Source: Methanosarcinaceae archaeon (GTDB taxonomy: Archaea > Halobacteriota > Methanosarcinia > Methanosarcinales > Methanosarcinaceae). Taken from it: a stretch of DNA of 64,000 nucleotides. The first letter of the stretch is position 1; the number at the start of each line of letters is the position of its first letter. Below the pieces are notes generated by a model. That model was given only the letters and a program-made list of their open reading frames with translations, did not search any database and was not told where the DNA came from. This document shows positions 8,011 through 18,991 of the stretch, piece by piece. The position numbers and the translations under genes were made by a program. The DNA is taken from contig JAIPUR010000003.1 of NCBI GenBank assembly GCA_020055655.1, positions 111,616 to 175,615 of the forward strand, given 5' to 3'.

Positions 8011-9622
8011 TAGGGTATTGGGGATGAGCTCGGAAGAAGTCGCAACTCGCCTGCGCAGGAATTTGTTACGCAACTATGGCATCAAGGTGATGTTTATAGG
8101 TGTACCTGTGCTTGGCATGCGGATCCCTCGGGTTTCTGTGTCTGAATTCTCAAGGCATGATACGGATACTCTTTATGATGTCCTGTATTCTAATATCGAG
8201 CAGCTGAGGCCATCTGAGATTAGTACTGTGTATGTGGTAGCTGATATTGATCATGTACAGATCGATCCTGTGGCTTTCTTTAAACCATTGCTGGGTGAAG
8301 ATACTGTGCCGTTTCCATCGTTTTTAGAAACCGGTGAGTCCGGTTTTGGCACCCTTTTATCGCGCGAAGATGATACTGAGATTCTAAATGATGATGAATC
8401 ATACAATTCTTATGAGCCAATAGATTCTGTTTCCACAGGGGATATCTTCCTTGAAGATGAGCTACAGGAAGATGAGTTGCAGCAGGTTTCGAAAGAGATA
8501 AAGCAAAATGATGATGCTTCTGCACTTTTGATACCGGAGTCCGAGGTCTTGCATAGGGACGAAACTGTCAGTGTTGAAGCGGATAATTCTCTACCGGAAT
8601 CTGAAGTTCTTGTGGAGCTAGTTTCGCAGGATTATATTATTGATGATATCGAAGATATGCCCGATGGGATGGAGCATGAATTAGGATTAGATGCTACTGA
8701 TGCTATTGACTCCGTTGTATCTTCCACATCTTCTGTAAATGACTCTGCTAATTCTGGCAAGGTTCACAAGGAGCTTCGGGAGGATAAGGTAGTCGGAAAG
8801 ATACTGAATGAGTTTGCGAAAAATTCCCGGAAAAAGGGGCTGGCATCAGGAAGGCTGAAAACCGGCAGGCGTGCGGAAGTGCTTACAAAGGGTAAGCGTG
8901 GACGCTATGTGCGCTACAAAATGCCCGGAGAGAAGATCACTGATATTGCTATTGCTCCTACAGTACGAGCAGCAGCATTCCATTCCAAGGATGGGAAGAT
9001 CGAAATTCGAAAGAGTGATATTCGGGAAAAGATTCGCAGAAGGCGAATATCAAGTCTTATCAATATTGTTTTTGATACCTCAGGCTCAATGGATGAGCAT
9101 GAAAAGGTGCAGATCACCACAAGTGTTGTGATAGCTCTGCTCAAGGATGCTTACCAGAGACGTGACCGTGTTTCACTTGTGACATACAGCGGCAGGTCTG
9201 CAGAGCTTGTACTTCCGTTTACTTCGTCTGTGGAGGCTGCAAAGCGATACCTTGAAAATGTTCCATTTGGCGGCACAACTCCAATGGCGTCAGGTATGCT
9301 TATGGGTCTTAAAACTCTGCTAAAGGAGGTTAAGAAAGAACCATCTGCCGTACCAATTATGATTCTTGTTACTGACGGCACAGCAAATTCACCTCTGAAC
9401 CTTGGTGGTAACATCAGAAGAGAGATACTTCAGGTCTGCAGGCAGATATCCCATTTCCATGTAAATATGCTTGCGGTGGATATCAGTGAAACCGGCTCCA
9501 ATCTCGTTGTAGAGGTCGCCCGTGAGAGCAATGGTAGTTATTATCACCCAAGATCACTTAGCAAGGAGGCTTTGTATTCTGCTATCAAGCAGGAGCGGGA
9601 CTCTAAGACCGCTTTTGCATAA
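8003..9622 (+). CDS. ChlD/BchD-like VWA-domain chelatase subunit
   Basis: A 539-residue partner of the ChlI-type ATPase. Residues 1-100 form a short domain without Walker motifs, residues about 110-250 are an acidic low-complexity linker, and the C-terminal 200 residues are a von Willebrand A domain. Its MIDAS motif is FDTSGSMDE, with GGTTPMASG and [10 protein letters not shown]. The arrangement acidic linker plus VWA is that of ChlD, but the usual N-terminal AAA domain is replaced. The ATG sits inside the end of the upstream gene (AATGTATGA), so the two are translated together. It probably docks the motor to the metal-inserting subunit. Confidence 0.87.
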   Translation: MYDRVLGMSSEEVATRLRRNLLRNYGIKVMFIGVPVLGMRIPRVSVSEFSRHDTDTLYDVLYSNIEQLRPSEISTVYVVADIDHVQIDPVAFFKPLLGEDTVPFPSFLETGESGFGTLLSREDDTEILNDDESYNSYEPIDSVSTGDIFLEDELQEDELQQVSKEIKQNDDASALLIPESEVLHRDETVSVEADNSLPESEVLVELVSQDYIIDDIEDMPDGMEHELGLDATDAIDSVVSSTSSVNDSANSGKVHKELREDKVVGKILNEFAKNSRKKGLASGRLKTGRRAEVLTKGKRGRYVRYKMPGEKITDIAIAPTVRAAAFHSKDGKIEIRKSDIREKIRRRRISSLINIVFDTSGSMDEHEKVQITTSVVIALLKDAYQRRDRVSLVTYSGRSAELVLPFTSSVEAAKRYLENVPFGGTTPMASGMLMGLKTLLKEVKKEPSAVPIMILVTDGTANSPLNLGGNIRREILQVCRQISHFHVNMLAVDISETGSNLVVEVARESNGSYYHPRSLSKEALYSAIKQERDSKTAFA

Positions 9623-9656
9623 TGCTATTCTATATTTTTCCTTTTTTGACGGTTTG

Positions 9657-9666
9657 CTTTTATATA
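9657..9666 (+). promoter_or_regulatory. TATA box of hpt
   Basis: CTTTTATATA ends 22 bases before the hpt ATG at 9689. The spacing puts transcription start at or next to the start codon, so the message is probably leaderless; no ribosome site is visible. Confidence 0.6.
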
Positions 9667-9688
9667 GTGTAAAGTATTAGCCATACTT

Positions 9689-10249
9689 ATGCTGGAAAAA
9701 CTTCGCGAATCTTTACTAAATGCTCCTATCGTGCACAGGGGAGAATATCATTATTTCATCCATCCCATTTCAGACGGTGTTCCTTCCCTTGACCCTGAAC
9801 TGCTCAATGAGGTTGCAGAACACATATTGAGCATTGCAGATACCAATGTGGACAAGATAATTGCCATTGAGGCAATGGGTATCCCTCTTGCAACATTACT
9901 ATCATTAAAGACCGGAATTCCATTCTGTATCATAAGAAAACGCTCCTATGAGCTTGAAGGTGAATATGTCCTGTCCCAGAAAACTGGCTATTCCAAGGGT
10001 ACACTCTACATCAATGACATAAAAGAAGGCGATCGTGTCCTCATAGTCGATGACGTTATAAGTACAGGCGGAACCCTTGTTGCACTGCACCGGGCACTGA
10101 AAGAGATAGGGGCAACAGTATCCGACTCTGTAGTAGTCATTGAAAGAGGCGAAGGTTGTACTAAATTAAGGTCTGAGGGTTTTGATGTAAAGACTCTCAT
10201 AAGCATTGGTGTGGATAAGAACGGGGTTTTCATAAAGGGTGAAGATTAA
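9689..10249 (+). CDS. hpt: Archaeal hypoxanthine/guanine phosphoribosyltransferase
   Basis: This enzyme makes IMP/GMP from hypoxanthine or guanine and PRPP (purine salvage). The 186 residues match the archaeal HPRT subfamily, which is PyrE-like in layout: [15 protein letters not shown] start, [43 protein letters not shown], and the PRPP loop [17 protein letters not shown]. The conserved [23 protein letters not shown] segment sets it apart from orotate PRTase. It is followed almost without gap by dph2. Confidence 0.93.
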   Translation: MLEKLRESLLNAPIVHRGEYHYFIHPISDGVPSLDPELLNEVAEHILSIADTNVDKIIAIEAMGIPLATLLSLKTGIPFCIIRKRSYELEGEYVLSQKTGYSKGTLYINDIKEGDRVLIVDDVISTGGTLVALHRALKEIGATVSDSVVVIERGEGCTKLRSEGFDVKTLISIGVDKNGVFIKGED

Positions 10250-10250
10250 T

Positions 10251-11246
10251 ATGTTCTCAGGCGAAGGGTTCGATTTTCAGGTTGAGAGTATCATATCTAT
10301 AATACAGGACAGTGGTGTAAAGATGGTTGGTCTGCAATTTCCCGAGGGCTTTAAGCGCAGGTCTCCTGCCATTGCAGAGCGCATAGAAAAAGAAACAGGT
10401 GTCATGGTAGTTGTTTCCGGGAACCCATGCTTTGGGGCATGTGATCTTGACGTTTCCGTGCTAAAGAACGTTGACCTGCTTTTCCACTTTGGTCATGCTC
10501 CGCTTGATGATAATGAACTCAGTGATAAGGTCTACTTCATCGAAACAAGGTCGGAAGTTGATGTAAAAGATGCTGTCAAGCTTGCTCTTGCAGAACTCGA
10601 AGGCAAAAGGATAGGACTCCTCACAACCGTGCAGCACGTTCATAAATTAAACGATGCCCGCAAAATTCTGGAAGAAGATGGCAGGGAAGTTGTTATTGGC
10701 ACAGGTGACAGTAAAATAGCATATCCTGGTCAGGTGTTAGGCTGTAATTTCTCAGTCGCGCGCACAGAAGAATGTGACGAATATCTCTATATTGGTAGTG
10801 GCGAGTTCCACCCTCTGGGTGTTTCACTGTCAACTGGTAAAAGAGTGATGATCGCCGACCCATTTGTCAATGAGGTAAGGGAAGTTGATGCATCCTATAT
10901 TCTGAGGCAGAGAAGTGCAGCCATAGCTAAATCACTGGATGCACAGGTTATTGGAATAATCTTATCATCAAAACCTGGTCAGGAGAGGATGAAACTGGCC
11001 AAGGACTTGAAAACTCTTGCTGCAAAGCATGACAAAGTTGCACATATTTTTACAATGGACCTTGTAACTCCAGAGCAACTATTACAATTCAAGGTCGATG
11101 CGTTCGTGAACACTGCATGTCCGAGAATTGCAATTGATGAAGTTGGCAGGTTCAATGCTCCTATGCTCACACCCCAGGAATTTGAGATCGCTTTGGGTGA
11201 GGCAGAATGGGAGGATATAGTATTTGACGAGATCACCGGTGAATGA
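10251..11246 (+). CDS. dph2: Dph2, diphthamide synthase step 1 (noncanonical radical SAM)
   Basis: Archaeal Dph2 uses a 4Fe-4S cluster and SAM to transfer the 3-amino-3-carboxypropyl group onto a histidine of elongation factor 2, the first step to diphthamide. The three cluster cysteines are visible in their usual contexts: NPCFGACDLD, GQVLGCNFS and NTACPRIAID. Length is about 331 residues. The ATG at 10251 is preferred over the in-frame GTG at 10239 because GGGTGA lies eight bases before it. The gene follows hpt and precedes a methyltransferase with overlapping or abutting ends, forming one operon. Confidence 0.93.
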   Translation: MFSGEGFDFQVESIISIIQDSGVKMVGLQFPEGFKRRSPAIAERIEKETGVMVVVSGNPCFGACDLDVSVLKNVDLLFHFGHAPLDDNELSDKVYFIETRSEVDVKDAVKLALAELEGKRIGLLTTVQHVHKLNDARKILEEDGREVVIGTGDSKIAYPGQVLGCNFSVARTEECDEYLYIGSGEFHPLGVSLSTGKRVMIADPFVNEVREVDASYILRQRSAAIAKSLDAQVIGIILSSKPGQERMKLAKDLKTLAAKHDKVAHIFTMDLVTPEQLLQFKVDAFVNTACPRIAIDEVGRFNAPMLTPQEFEIALGEAEWEDIVFDEITGE

Positions 11247-11249
11247 TCC

Positions 11250-11837
11250 ATGAAACAGCGAAAACTTGAGATGTTGCTGGAAAAAGTTGCAGGGTTTGAG
11301 AAACCCAATGCATTATTAGAACAGTACGCAACTCCTGCACCTCTTGCCGCTGAAGTCCTTCATCATGCTTACATGCAGAGTGACCTTGAGGATACGGTCT
11401 ACGACCTTGGATGTGGTACAGGTATTCTTGCCATCGGTGCAAAACTACTCGGCGCAGAGGAGGTTGTAGGATTCGATCTTGACAGGAAGGCACTTGAAGT
11501 TGCCAGGGAGAATGCCGAAAAAATGGATGTGGATGTTGAGTTCATCCATAGTGATGTTTCAGATGTAGAAGGGCATTCGAATACGGTTGTGATGAATCCG
11601 CCATTTGGTGCACAGGCTAAAGGCAATGATCGACCGTTTCTTTTAAGTGCGTTGAAACACAGCGATGTGGTATATTCCATTCATAACTGTGGAAGTCATA
11701 ATTTTATAAGCCAGTTCATCGGCGATGCTAATATTACAGATTGGTACACTACAGCTTTTCCACTAAAACGAACATTTAAATTTCATAAAAAAGAAGTAGA
11801 GATAATTAAAGTAGAAGTATATCGTATAATATGCTAG
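11250..11837 (+). CDS. METTL5-like RNA N6-adenine methyltransferase
   Basis: A 195-residue SAM-dependent methyltransferase. It has motif [20 protein letters not shown], an acidic loop [10 protein letters not shown], and the catalytic NPPFGAQ motif that marks base-N6 methyltransferases. The N-terminal [18 protein letters not shown] is typical of the METTL5 group, which modifies small-subunit rRNA. It starts four bases after dph2, so the hpt-dph2-methyltransferase operon has a translation theme (diphthamide, rRNA). The target base is inferred from the family. Confidence 0.85.
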   Translation: MKQRKLEMLLEKVAGFEKPNALLEQYATPAPLAAEVLHHAYMQSDLEDTVYDLGCGTGILAIGAKLLGAEEVVGFDLDRKALEVARENAEKMDVDVEFIHSDVSDVEGHSNTVVMNPPFGAQAKGNDRPFLLSALKHSDVVYSIHNCGSHNFISQFIGDANITDWYTTAFPLKRTFKFHKKEVEIIKVEVYRIIC

Positions 11838-12037
11838 TTACTAAAATATAACAAATCTCATTAAAGTATCAGATTTTCAAATTTTAATTCAATTTCAAGA
11901 TCATATGAGGGATTCTAATTAGGATAAGAAATAGAAGAAAGACTTCACGCAGAAAGATCATATCTTCAAATTCAGAGGATCAACCTGTAGATAAGGTTGA
12001 AGAGCCGGTCAATGCACCTCTTTCTCAGGATAAACCT

Positions 12038-12712
12038 GTGAAGTCAGAAGTAGTTCCTAAAAAAGCCAAAAAAGAAAAGGCTAAAGCAAGCAAAGCAAGT
12101 GGATCTGATGAAAAACCAGAACCAATTCCCGCGGAAGAAGATAACATGGAAGATGAAAGTATTTTTGTAATGCCTGGTGATTTTGTCGGAACTACCGAAG
12201 AATTCATAGCAGGAGACGGTACGTATGCAAATGTAAGTGATATTTTCTCACTTAATATAGGATACGTAAATATTGACCGAAAATCACGCAAGATATCAGT
12301 AATTCCAAAGACAGACATACCACCTGTAATTGAAGAAGGTGACGTTGTTGTTGCTCAGGTTGTAAATATGCGTGATTCAGTGGCTCTGGTAAATATTGGT
12401 GCGATCAAAGGCAAGGGTGAGCGTGAATTCCAGACAAATGGCTCTGCAGCTATCCATGTTTCCAATGTGAAAGACTCTTATGTCAAGAATCTGTCCTATG
12501 AGTTTTCCATGTCAGATATCGTGAAAGCAAAGGTTATCAATACCCAGAATATGCGTCTTAGCACTGCACATAAATCACTTGGTGTGATGAAGGCATACTG
12601 CTCAAAGTGCAGAACTCCACTTGTAAAAGATGAGAAGAAATTGAAATGTCCTGCATGTGGTCGCACAGAGACAAGAAAGATTTCTGCTGACTATGGAACT
12701 GGCATAATTTAA
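12038..12712 (+). CDS. csl4: Csl4, exosome cap subunit
   Basis: Csl4 is an RNA-binding cap protein of the archaeal exosome. The conserved core begins at VMPGDFVGTTEEF, followed by an S1 domain (GDVVVAQVVNMRDSVALVNIGAI) and a C-terminal zinc ribbon (C-SKC and CPAC). The N-terminal 35 residues are Lys- and Glu-rich. Start choice is uncertain: the frame is open back to 11909 without any ATG, a GTG occurs at 12038, and the first ATG (NMEDES) is only at about 12146. A basic extension read from the 11.9-kb region would be unusual. RNA polymerase subunit L follows 32 bases downstream. Confidence 0.88.
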   Translation: MKSEVVPKKAKKEKAKASKASGSDEKPEPIPAEEDNMEDESIFVMPGDFVGTTEEFIAGDGTYANVSDIFSLNIGYVNIDRKSRKISVIPKTDIPPVIEEGDVVVAQVVNMRDSVALVNIGAIKGKGEREFQTNGSAAIHVSNVKDSYVKNLSYEFSMSDIVKAKVINTQNMRLSTAHKSLGVMKAYCSKCRTPLVKDEKKLKCPACGRTETRKISADYGTGII

Positions 12713-12744
12713 TTACAATTATTCAATAATTAGGTGAGATAAAG

Positions 12745-13023
12745 ATGGAATTAAAGATCATTGACAAAACAGAAGACGAAATGCATATTGAGATAAAAGG
12801 TGAGACCCACACATTGCTCAATATGCTTAAGTCAGTTCTTCTTGATGATGAGAGGGTTCAGATAGCAACTTATGATATGAAACACGTATCTATCAGTGAT
12901 CCAATACTCTTCGTAAACACTGATGGTACGGATCCGATTATAGTTGTCAAAGATGCACTTAACATACTGATGTCTCAGTGTGATGAATTCCTTTCTGTTT
13001 TCAGCAAGGCAGTAGATATTTAA
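12745..13023 (+). CDS. rpoL: RNA polymerase subunit L (Rpo11)
   Basis: Rpo11 pairs with Rpo3 to form the alpha-like assembly platform of archaeal RNA polymerase. The 92 residues show the expected fold signature: ELKIIDKTEDEMHIEIKGETHTLLNMLKSVLL, then DPILFVNTDGTDPIIVVKDALNIL. A GGTGAG ribosome site lies ahead of the ATG. Exosome and polymerase genes adjacent to each other is a common archaeal arrangement. Confidence 0.95.
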   Translation: MELKIIDKTEDEMHIEIKGETHTLLNMLKSVLLDDERVQIATYDMKHVSISDPILFVNTDGTDPIIVVKDALNILMSQCDEFLSVFSKAVDI

Positions 13024-13132
13024 TTAGCACCTATCAGGTGCATAATTCCTTTTTTAAATTCTTTTTTTTACATGTCCTAGGATATCTTCTAATATTGATG
13101 GCATCTAATTATCATGTTGTATTTCTATTGGA

Positions 13133-13399
13133 ATGGCCTGGAGGATATTATCTTATGGAAACTCGATTGCATGTATGAAGTGTGCAGATAATCAGGATAA
13201 AAAATGCATACTCACCACAAACCCAATAAACGAATGCATCGCTAAAATAGATGAGGCAGATGGTATTCCCGGGTTCAAGTTACTGGAATATCGGAATGGG
13301 TCTGGCAGAAGGTGAAGTTTCTGAGGATGAAGAAGGTATAGGAACAATGCGTGATCTCAGGAAGAACATGGCTTGGCTTTGAAGAAGATAAACGAATAG
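13133..13399 (+). pseudogene. Decayed iron-sulfur flavoprotein / NADPH-dependent FMN reductase
   Basis: A broken remnant of the multimeric flavodoxin family. Frame 1 encodes [33 protein letters not shown], which matches the Cys-rich region of these proteins. It then jumps, with the whole middle (GSPVYF flavin site region) missing, to [34 protein letters not shown] in another frame. A last shift yields LKKINE and a TAG at 13397-13399. So one large internal deletion and at least two frameshifts are visible. It lies in the otherwise empty stretch between rpoL and pscS. The match is from memory of the family, without alignment. Confidence 0.75.
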
Positions 13400-13430
13400 C
13401 TAAATGAATATTTTTAATAAGGATAGGTGA

Positions 13431-14630
<1,200 letters not shown>

Positions 14631-14693
14631 TACTTTTCTTTTTGATCCATTTCAATTTCAGAGCTATTTGTTTTAGTTAATAGGTCCCACATC

Positions 14694-15605
14694 ATGTCAG
14701 TAAAAGGTCCATTGGATAAGAGATCACCTATTGAAACATTGAACAAGGTAAGAGTGAAGACAAAATCTATAGGCAGGATACTGAATCGTCTGATTCTCCT
14801 GTTCATTTTTGTGATTTTTCCAATGGTAATGGTGATAGGCGCTGATGACCGTGGATTGATCGAGGTTCCTGAGATTGTAAAATCATTTTTGAATACTTTT
14901 ATCACCATTCTCTTATCTTACACTATGGCAACTATTCTCCTGAAATTAACGGTAGATCTGTTTTCCAATAGCTTTGAGGGAACCGGAGGACCTGAGGAAA
15001 AAATACTGCTTAGCAAGATATACGTTGCATTTATCTATTCCCTTGCAACGGTCATCATATTCTGGCAACTGGGAACTAATATTGAGAATATTTTCCTATC
15101 CATAAGTTTGGTGGCTACAGGTTTTGCTTTTGCCATAAGGAATATCATTCTCTCATATTTTATATGGCTCATTCTGCTCACAAAAAAACCTTTCAAAATA
15201 GGGGATTATATCAAAGTGGGTGATGAGGAAGGCCTTGTAAAGCATATTGGCCTTTTTTATGTAGTAATAGATCCACATCCAAGCACTTTTGATGATTATT
15301 TTAAGATACCCAACAAAGTATTTCTGGAAAAACCCATTAACAATTATGGCAAAGGAAAGTTCTTCTCTGAATTCGATCTTTACGTAAAAGAAGTCCCTTC
15401 TTCTCTGAATTCAATGCTGTTATCCATGCGTGAAAATGGGAAAACGATCACAGGTTCAGATGCAGCTTTTACACTGGACTCTGATTGCGATGGTGTTATG
15501 ATCAATGTTGTTTACAAAGCTCAATATGCTGAAAAGGATATCATCAAGGATAGGATTCTTAGTATGATGATTGAGGAACTCGGTGTAAATGCAGTAAGGT
15601 CCTGA
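14694..15605 (+). CDS. Small-conductance mechanosensitive channel (MscS family)
   Basis: A 303-residue membrane protein with three to four hydrophobic segments (46-70, 80-105, 120-145, 150-170). After these comes the MscS beta domain: KKPFKIGDYIKVGDEEGLVKHIGLFYVVI, then IPNKVFLEKPINNYG. The TM3-like pore helix ISLVATGFAFAIRNIILSYF precedes it. The protein opens under membrane tension to release solutes in osmotic down-shock, consistent with a halotolerant host. It has its own start 63 bases after pscS. Confidence 0.85.
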   Translation: MSVKGPLDKRSPIETLNKVRVKTKSIGRILNRLILLFIFVIFPMVMVIGADDRGLIEVPEIVKSFLNTFITILLSYTMATILLKLTVDLFSNSFEGTGGPEEKILLSKIYVAFIYSLATVIIFWQLGTNIENIFLSISLVATGFAFAIRNIILSYFIWLILLTKKPFKIGDYIKVGDEEGLVKHIGLFYVVIDPHPSTFDDYFKIPNKVFLEKPINNYGKGKFFSEFDLYVKEVPSSLNSMLLSMRENGKTITGSDAAFTLDSDCDGVMINVVYKAQYAEKDIIKDRILSMMIEELGVNAVRS

Positions 15606-15626
15606 TCTTAATTTGGTGTGCGGGTT

Positions 15627-16433
15627 ATGTGCAAGAAGCTGAAAATGGATATTCTGGAAAAATGCAAAGATATGGAAATTCCTCTGGTAGGAGTGGCCAG
15701 CGTAGATGACTGGAAAAATCCACCATTTCATCCATGGGTTCCTGAGGAGTTTTATCCACAGTCCATTTATCCACAAGCAAAGTCAGTGATTGTGATAGGT
15801 TTGCCTGTTACGCTTCCTGTGCTTGAAACATCTCCATCTATCTACTATCGTGAACTCTACAAGACGATTAATTCTTTACTGGATCAATATGCATACCGTC
15901 TTTCTAATTTCCTTAATGAACAGGGTCATGCATCTATTTTTGTTCCCAGGGATGGCTATGGTTCAGTGGAAGTACTCAAAGAGAATCCGCTTGCTTTCTT
16001 TTCACATAGGCACGCAGCTCTTCTTGCAGGGCTTGGCAATTTCGGTGTAAATAATACCCTTCTTACGCCAGAATATGGTCCAAGGGTGCGCTTTGCTTCG
16101 ATATTCACAAGTGCGAAATTATCTTCTAATCCCATCATGGAATATGATCTATGTACTCGCTGTATGGCATGTGTAAAAATGTGCCCTTCAAATGCGCTGG
16201 ACACAAAAGATTATCCTCACGGATTGACTGACAAGGATGCCTGTACTTTTTTTAACATTGAACTTAACAAACGCTTTGTTTCTCCCTGTGGAATTTGTAT
16301 CAAAGTCTGTCCTGTAGGATGCGACCGTTTGCATTATGGACGTGAGGATATTTCGATATATTCTGAAAAAAGTGATCTCTCAGATCATCATCGTGCATGG
16401 TATCATGTGCGCTCACACGGTGGAAAAAATTAA
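15627..16433 (+). CDS. 4Fe-4S protein related to epoxyqueuosine reductase (QueG-like)
   Basis: About 268 residues with two ferredoxin-type cysteine runs: LCTRCMACVKMCPSNAL and SPCGICIKVCPVGC. The N-terminal portion (GVASVDDWKNPP, AKSVIVIGLPV, YGSVEVLKENPLAFFSHRHAALLAGLGNFGVNNTLLTPEYG) is the corrinoid-protein-like domain seen in epoxyqueuosine reductase relatives. Archaea carry archaeosine instead of queuosine, so the actual reaction is probably different. I use ATG 15627 instead of the upstream GTG 15618. A nitroreductase with an N-terminal ferredoxin domain follows on the same strand. Confidence 0.8.
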   Translation: MCKKLKMDILEKCKDMEIPLVGVASVDDWKNPPFHPWVPEEFYPQSIYPQAKSVIVIGLPVTLPVLETSPSIYYRELYKTINSLLDQYAYRLSNFLNEQGHASIFVPRDGYGSVEVLKENPLAFFSHRHAALLAGLGNFGVNNTLLTPEYGPRVRFASIFTSAKLSSNPIMEYDLCTRCMACVKMCPSNALDTKDYPHGLTDKDACTFFNIELNKRFVSPCGICIKVCPVGCDRLHYGREDISIYSEKSDLSDHHRAWYHVRSHGGKN

Positions 16434-16502
16434 CATTTTAACCGACCACACTTTATGCATTTGAGTGGTATATATGACTATCATTCAATGGAAGTTCATA
16501 TC

Positions 16503-17330
16503 ATGCAAAAAATATCAATTGACTCTGAAAAATGTGTGCGGTGTGGTATATGTGTAAATGTTTGCCCAGTTGGAATTATTTCTCCTGGTGAGGAACTAAT
16601 GGATATTCCTTATATTCCGGAAGAAGCTGCTGCTTTTTGTAATGAGTGTGGTGCTTGCATAAGTTTCTGTGTAAAATCATGCATAAGTTCACTTTTCGAT
16701 ACAAATTATACAAGTTTGGACGTTTTAAAGAATCCTGATATTTCTGGCGAACAACTTGGTTCTTATATGGTCAAACGCCGTTCGATTCGAAATTATGGCA
16801 ATGCTGCGGTTTCAAAAGAGAAAATAGACCTAATTCTTGATAATGTACGTTATGCTCCATCCGGAATGAATGGCCAGCCTGTTCACTGGACCATTGTGCA
16901 TGATACTGATGTTGTTAAGAAACTAACAAGTCTTACAATCGACTGGATGAAAGAAGTTCTGGCAAGTGAAGAGCCACATCCTCTGAAACAGTTCATACCT
17001 TCACTCATAACCGCCTATGAATCCGGAATTGATCCAATATGCCGTGGTGCTCCACACCTTGCAATAGCACATGCACACAAGGATAATCCAATGGCTTACA
17101 CTGATTCTATTATTGCACTTTCATGGTTTGAGCTTGCATGTCCTTCTTACGGACTCGGTGCATGCTGGGCCGGATTTTTGAACATTGCTGCAAATTCATA
17201 TCAGCCAATAATGGATGAGCTTGATCTGCCTAAAGGCCATGCAGTACAACATGCAATGATGTTCGGACAACCTTTGTACACGATCTATAAGGTTCCGGGA
17301 AGGAACCCTGCAAAAGTTTCGTGGAAATAA
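16503..17330 (+). CDS. Nitroreductase-family flavoprotein with N-terminal ferredoxin domain
   Basis: A 275-residue fusion. Residues 1-60 hold two 4Fe-4S motifs (CVRCGICVNVCPVG and CNECGACISFCVKSC). The rest is a nitroreductase domain with VKRRSIRNYGNAAVSKEKI, RYAPSGMNGQPVHWTIV and LGACWAGFLN. Such fused proteins pass electrons from ferredoxin to FMN. The substrate is unknown. The ATG at 16503 follows a GGAAG and puts the first cluster close to the N-terminus; a longer frame starts at 16455 but adds a non-conserved leader. Adjacent to another Fe-S protein. Confidence 0.87.
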   Translation: MQKISIDSEKCVRCGICVNVCPVGIISPGEELMDIPYIPEEAAAFCNECGACISFCVKSCISSLFDTNYTSLDVLKNPDISGEQLGSYMVKRRSIRNYGNAAVSKEKIDLILDNVRYAPSGMNGQPVHWTIVHDTDVVKKLTSLTIDWMKEVLASEEPHPLKQFIPSLITAYESGIDPICRGAPHLAIAHAHKDNPMAYTDSIIALSWFELACPSYGLGACWAGFLNIAANSYQPIMDELDLPKGHAVQHAMMFGQPLYTIYKVPGRNPAKVSWK

Positions 17331-17549
17331 TTCTAAATTGCTGATGTAGATTTCACCTACATCTTTTTTGTTCTATTTTTGATTCTAGTGCTTGTTCAGG
17401 CATAGTCAATAATTCAATTAAAATTCAGCCTGAATTCAATTGTCTTTGGTGCTGGTTTGAATTACAATGGCTATATCATTATATATTATGAAGTGGTGGT
17501 ATCTGTTGAGTAAAAAATATTTTGTTGTATATTTTTTGAAGGATCAGTT

Positions 17550-18305
17550 ATGAGCATTGGCGGTAAGTATATTGTTTTCGTATTCTTTTTGGCACTAATT
17601 GCATTGTTCTTCTTATCATACACTCCGTCACAAGAATTCGTTTCAATTCCTGAGAATACCACATTTGATGAGATCGAAAATGAAACATTAACTTTGATGT
17701 CTCCGGTCGATGATGCACCTGCAACTCAACAGGTCGAAGAAAAACCGGGATGGTGGAAGCATACTGGTGATAGTACTGTATCTTACAGTTCTACAGATTC
17801 GCAGGATAAGAAAAAGGCGGATATTGTATCTATGATAGACCTTGAGATCACGGTCAATGGCGAAGATGCGGATTCGATTCCTGGCCCGAATTTATCAGCA
17901 AGCTCACAGGTTGAACTGAAATATATCATTACCAACATGGCTTCGCACTCGTTCTATAATTTGTCCGTAAGTGATGATTTCTTTGGTGATGTGGGTAACT
18001 TTGCTTTCCTTGATTCAGGTGAAAGCATTTCTTTCAAAAAGCCACATACTGTAAAAGAAGGTCAGTTTGAAATGCTGGGGGATGTAACCGCTCAAGCAGT
18101 CAACAATTCAGAAATATTCAATGACCAGGACATGTTGTGCTATCTGGGTATAAATTCCAGTGATGGGTCGGGTGATCCAGACGATACGGAAGGATCTGAG
18201 GATTTGAAAGACCCGGAGGATTCGGCAAATATTCCGGAGTTTCCAAATATAATAATTCCTTTGCTGTCCATTTTCGCAATTTTATTTGTGGTTGGAAGAA
18301 AATAA
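17550..18305 (+). CDS. Secreted protein with PEF-CTERM sorting signal
   Basis: A 251-residue exported protein: N-terminal hydrophobic anchor/signal (YIVFVFFLALIALFFLS), a Ser/Asp-rich ectodomain with one beta-type repeat (QVELKYIITNMASHSFYNLSVSDDFF), a low-complexity Asp/Glu/Pro spacer, and the tripartite tail IPEFPNIIIPLLSIFAILFVVGRK. That tail is the PEF-CTERM signal: PEF motif, hydrophobic helix, basic end. In Methanosarcinales it is cleaved by an archaeosortase and probably lipid-attached. A TATA-like element sits near 17476-17485. Surface function is inferred. Confidence 0.8.
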   Translation: MSIGGKYIVFVFFLALIALFFLSYTPSQEFVSIPENTTFDEIENETLTLMSPVDDAPATQQVEEKPGWWKHTGDSTVSYSSTDSQDKKKADIVSMIDLEITVNGEDADSIPGPNLSASSQVELKYIITNMASHSFYNLSVSDDFFGDVGNFAFLDSGESISFKKPHTVKEGQFEMLGDVTAQAVNNSEIFNDQDMLCYLGINSSDGSGDPDDTEGSEDLKDPEDSANIPEFPNIIIPLLSIFAILFVVGRK

Positions 18306-18461
18306 TGATCAATTTATAGGCTGCTTATGTGGGGTCGACTTATTTTTATCTTACTCACTAATTTATTCTTTTATTTCTAATTGATAGAGTTATAATGATT
18401 TATCAAAACGAAGGATGGTTTTGACTCTTCCCACCTTCTTCATAAGCTTTTACAGAATTGA

Positions 18462-18974
18462 TCATTTTTCTTGTGCTCTATATTCCCGCGTGAGTCCTAC
18501 ATAGACCTCAGCATTTTCCTTAATGCCATCTATATCTTCCTGTGTGCATTCTCTTCTTACTTTTCCGGGAACGCCAGTTATCACACTATTGTCTGGAAAT
18601 GTTTTTCCAGGGGCTATCAATGCATTAGCACCTACTATGGAGTTTTTCCCGATGACAGCACCATCCAGGATCGTAGCATTCATTCCTATGAGGCTATTCT
18701 CACCTATTTTACAACCATGTATCACTGCACCGTGGCCAATGGTGACTCCATCTCCTATCTCAACTTTTAGGGGTGGGTCTGTGTGGATAGCTACGTTATC
18801 CTGTATGCTAACTCTCTTTCCAACTATGATCTCTCCGACATCACCCCTGATAACTGCATTGAACCATACACTGGAATCATCTCCAATGATAACGCTTCCG
18901 ATCAAGTCCGCAGAGTCGGCAACAAATGCTTTGTCAGATATCTCTGGCAAGTTTTTCCTGAATTCTCTTATCAT
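18462..18974 (-). CDS. Gamma-carbonic anhydrase-like hexapeptide-repeat protein
   Basis: A left-handed beta-helix protein of 170 residues with a run of hexapeptide repeats (VIIGDDSSVWFNAVIRGDVGEIIVGKRVSIQDNVAIH). It carries the three metal-ligand histidines in NVAIHTD and GHGAVIHGC, as in Cam/CamH. I place the start at ATG 18974 because AAGGAGA precedes it; an open frame continues upstream without conserved sequence. It probably hydrates CO2 or serves as a related acyltransferase-fold protein; length suggests the CamH subclass. It abuts a membrane protein gene on the same strand. Confidence 0.88.
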   Translation of the reverse strand: MIREFRKNLPEISDKAFVADSADLIGSVIIGDDSSVWFNAVIRGDVGEIIVGKRVSIQDNVAIHTDPPLKVEIGDGVTIGHGAVIHGCKIGENSLIGMNATILDGAVIGKNSIVGANALIAPGKTFPDNSVITGVPGKVRRECTQEDIDGIKENAEVYVGLTREYRAQEK

Positions 18975-18991
18975 TTTATTCTCCTTATTTA

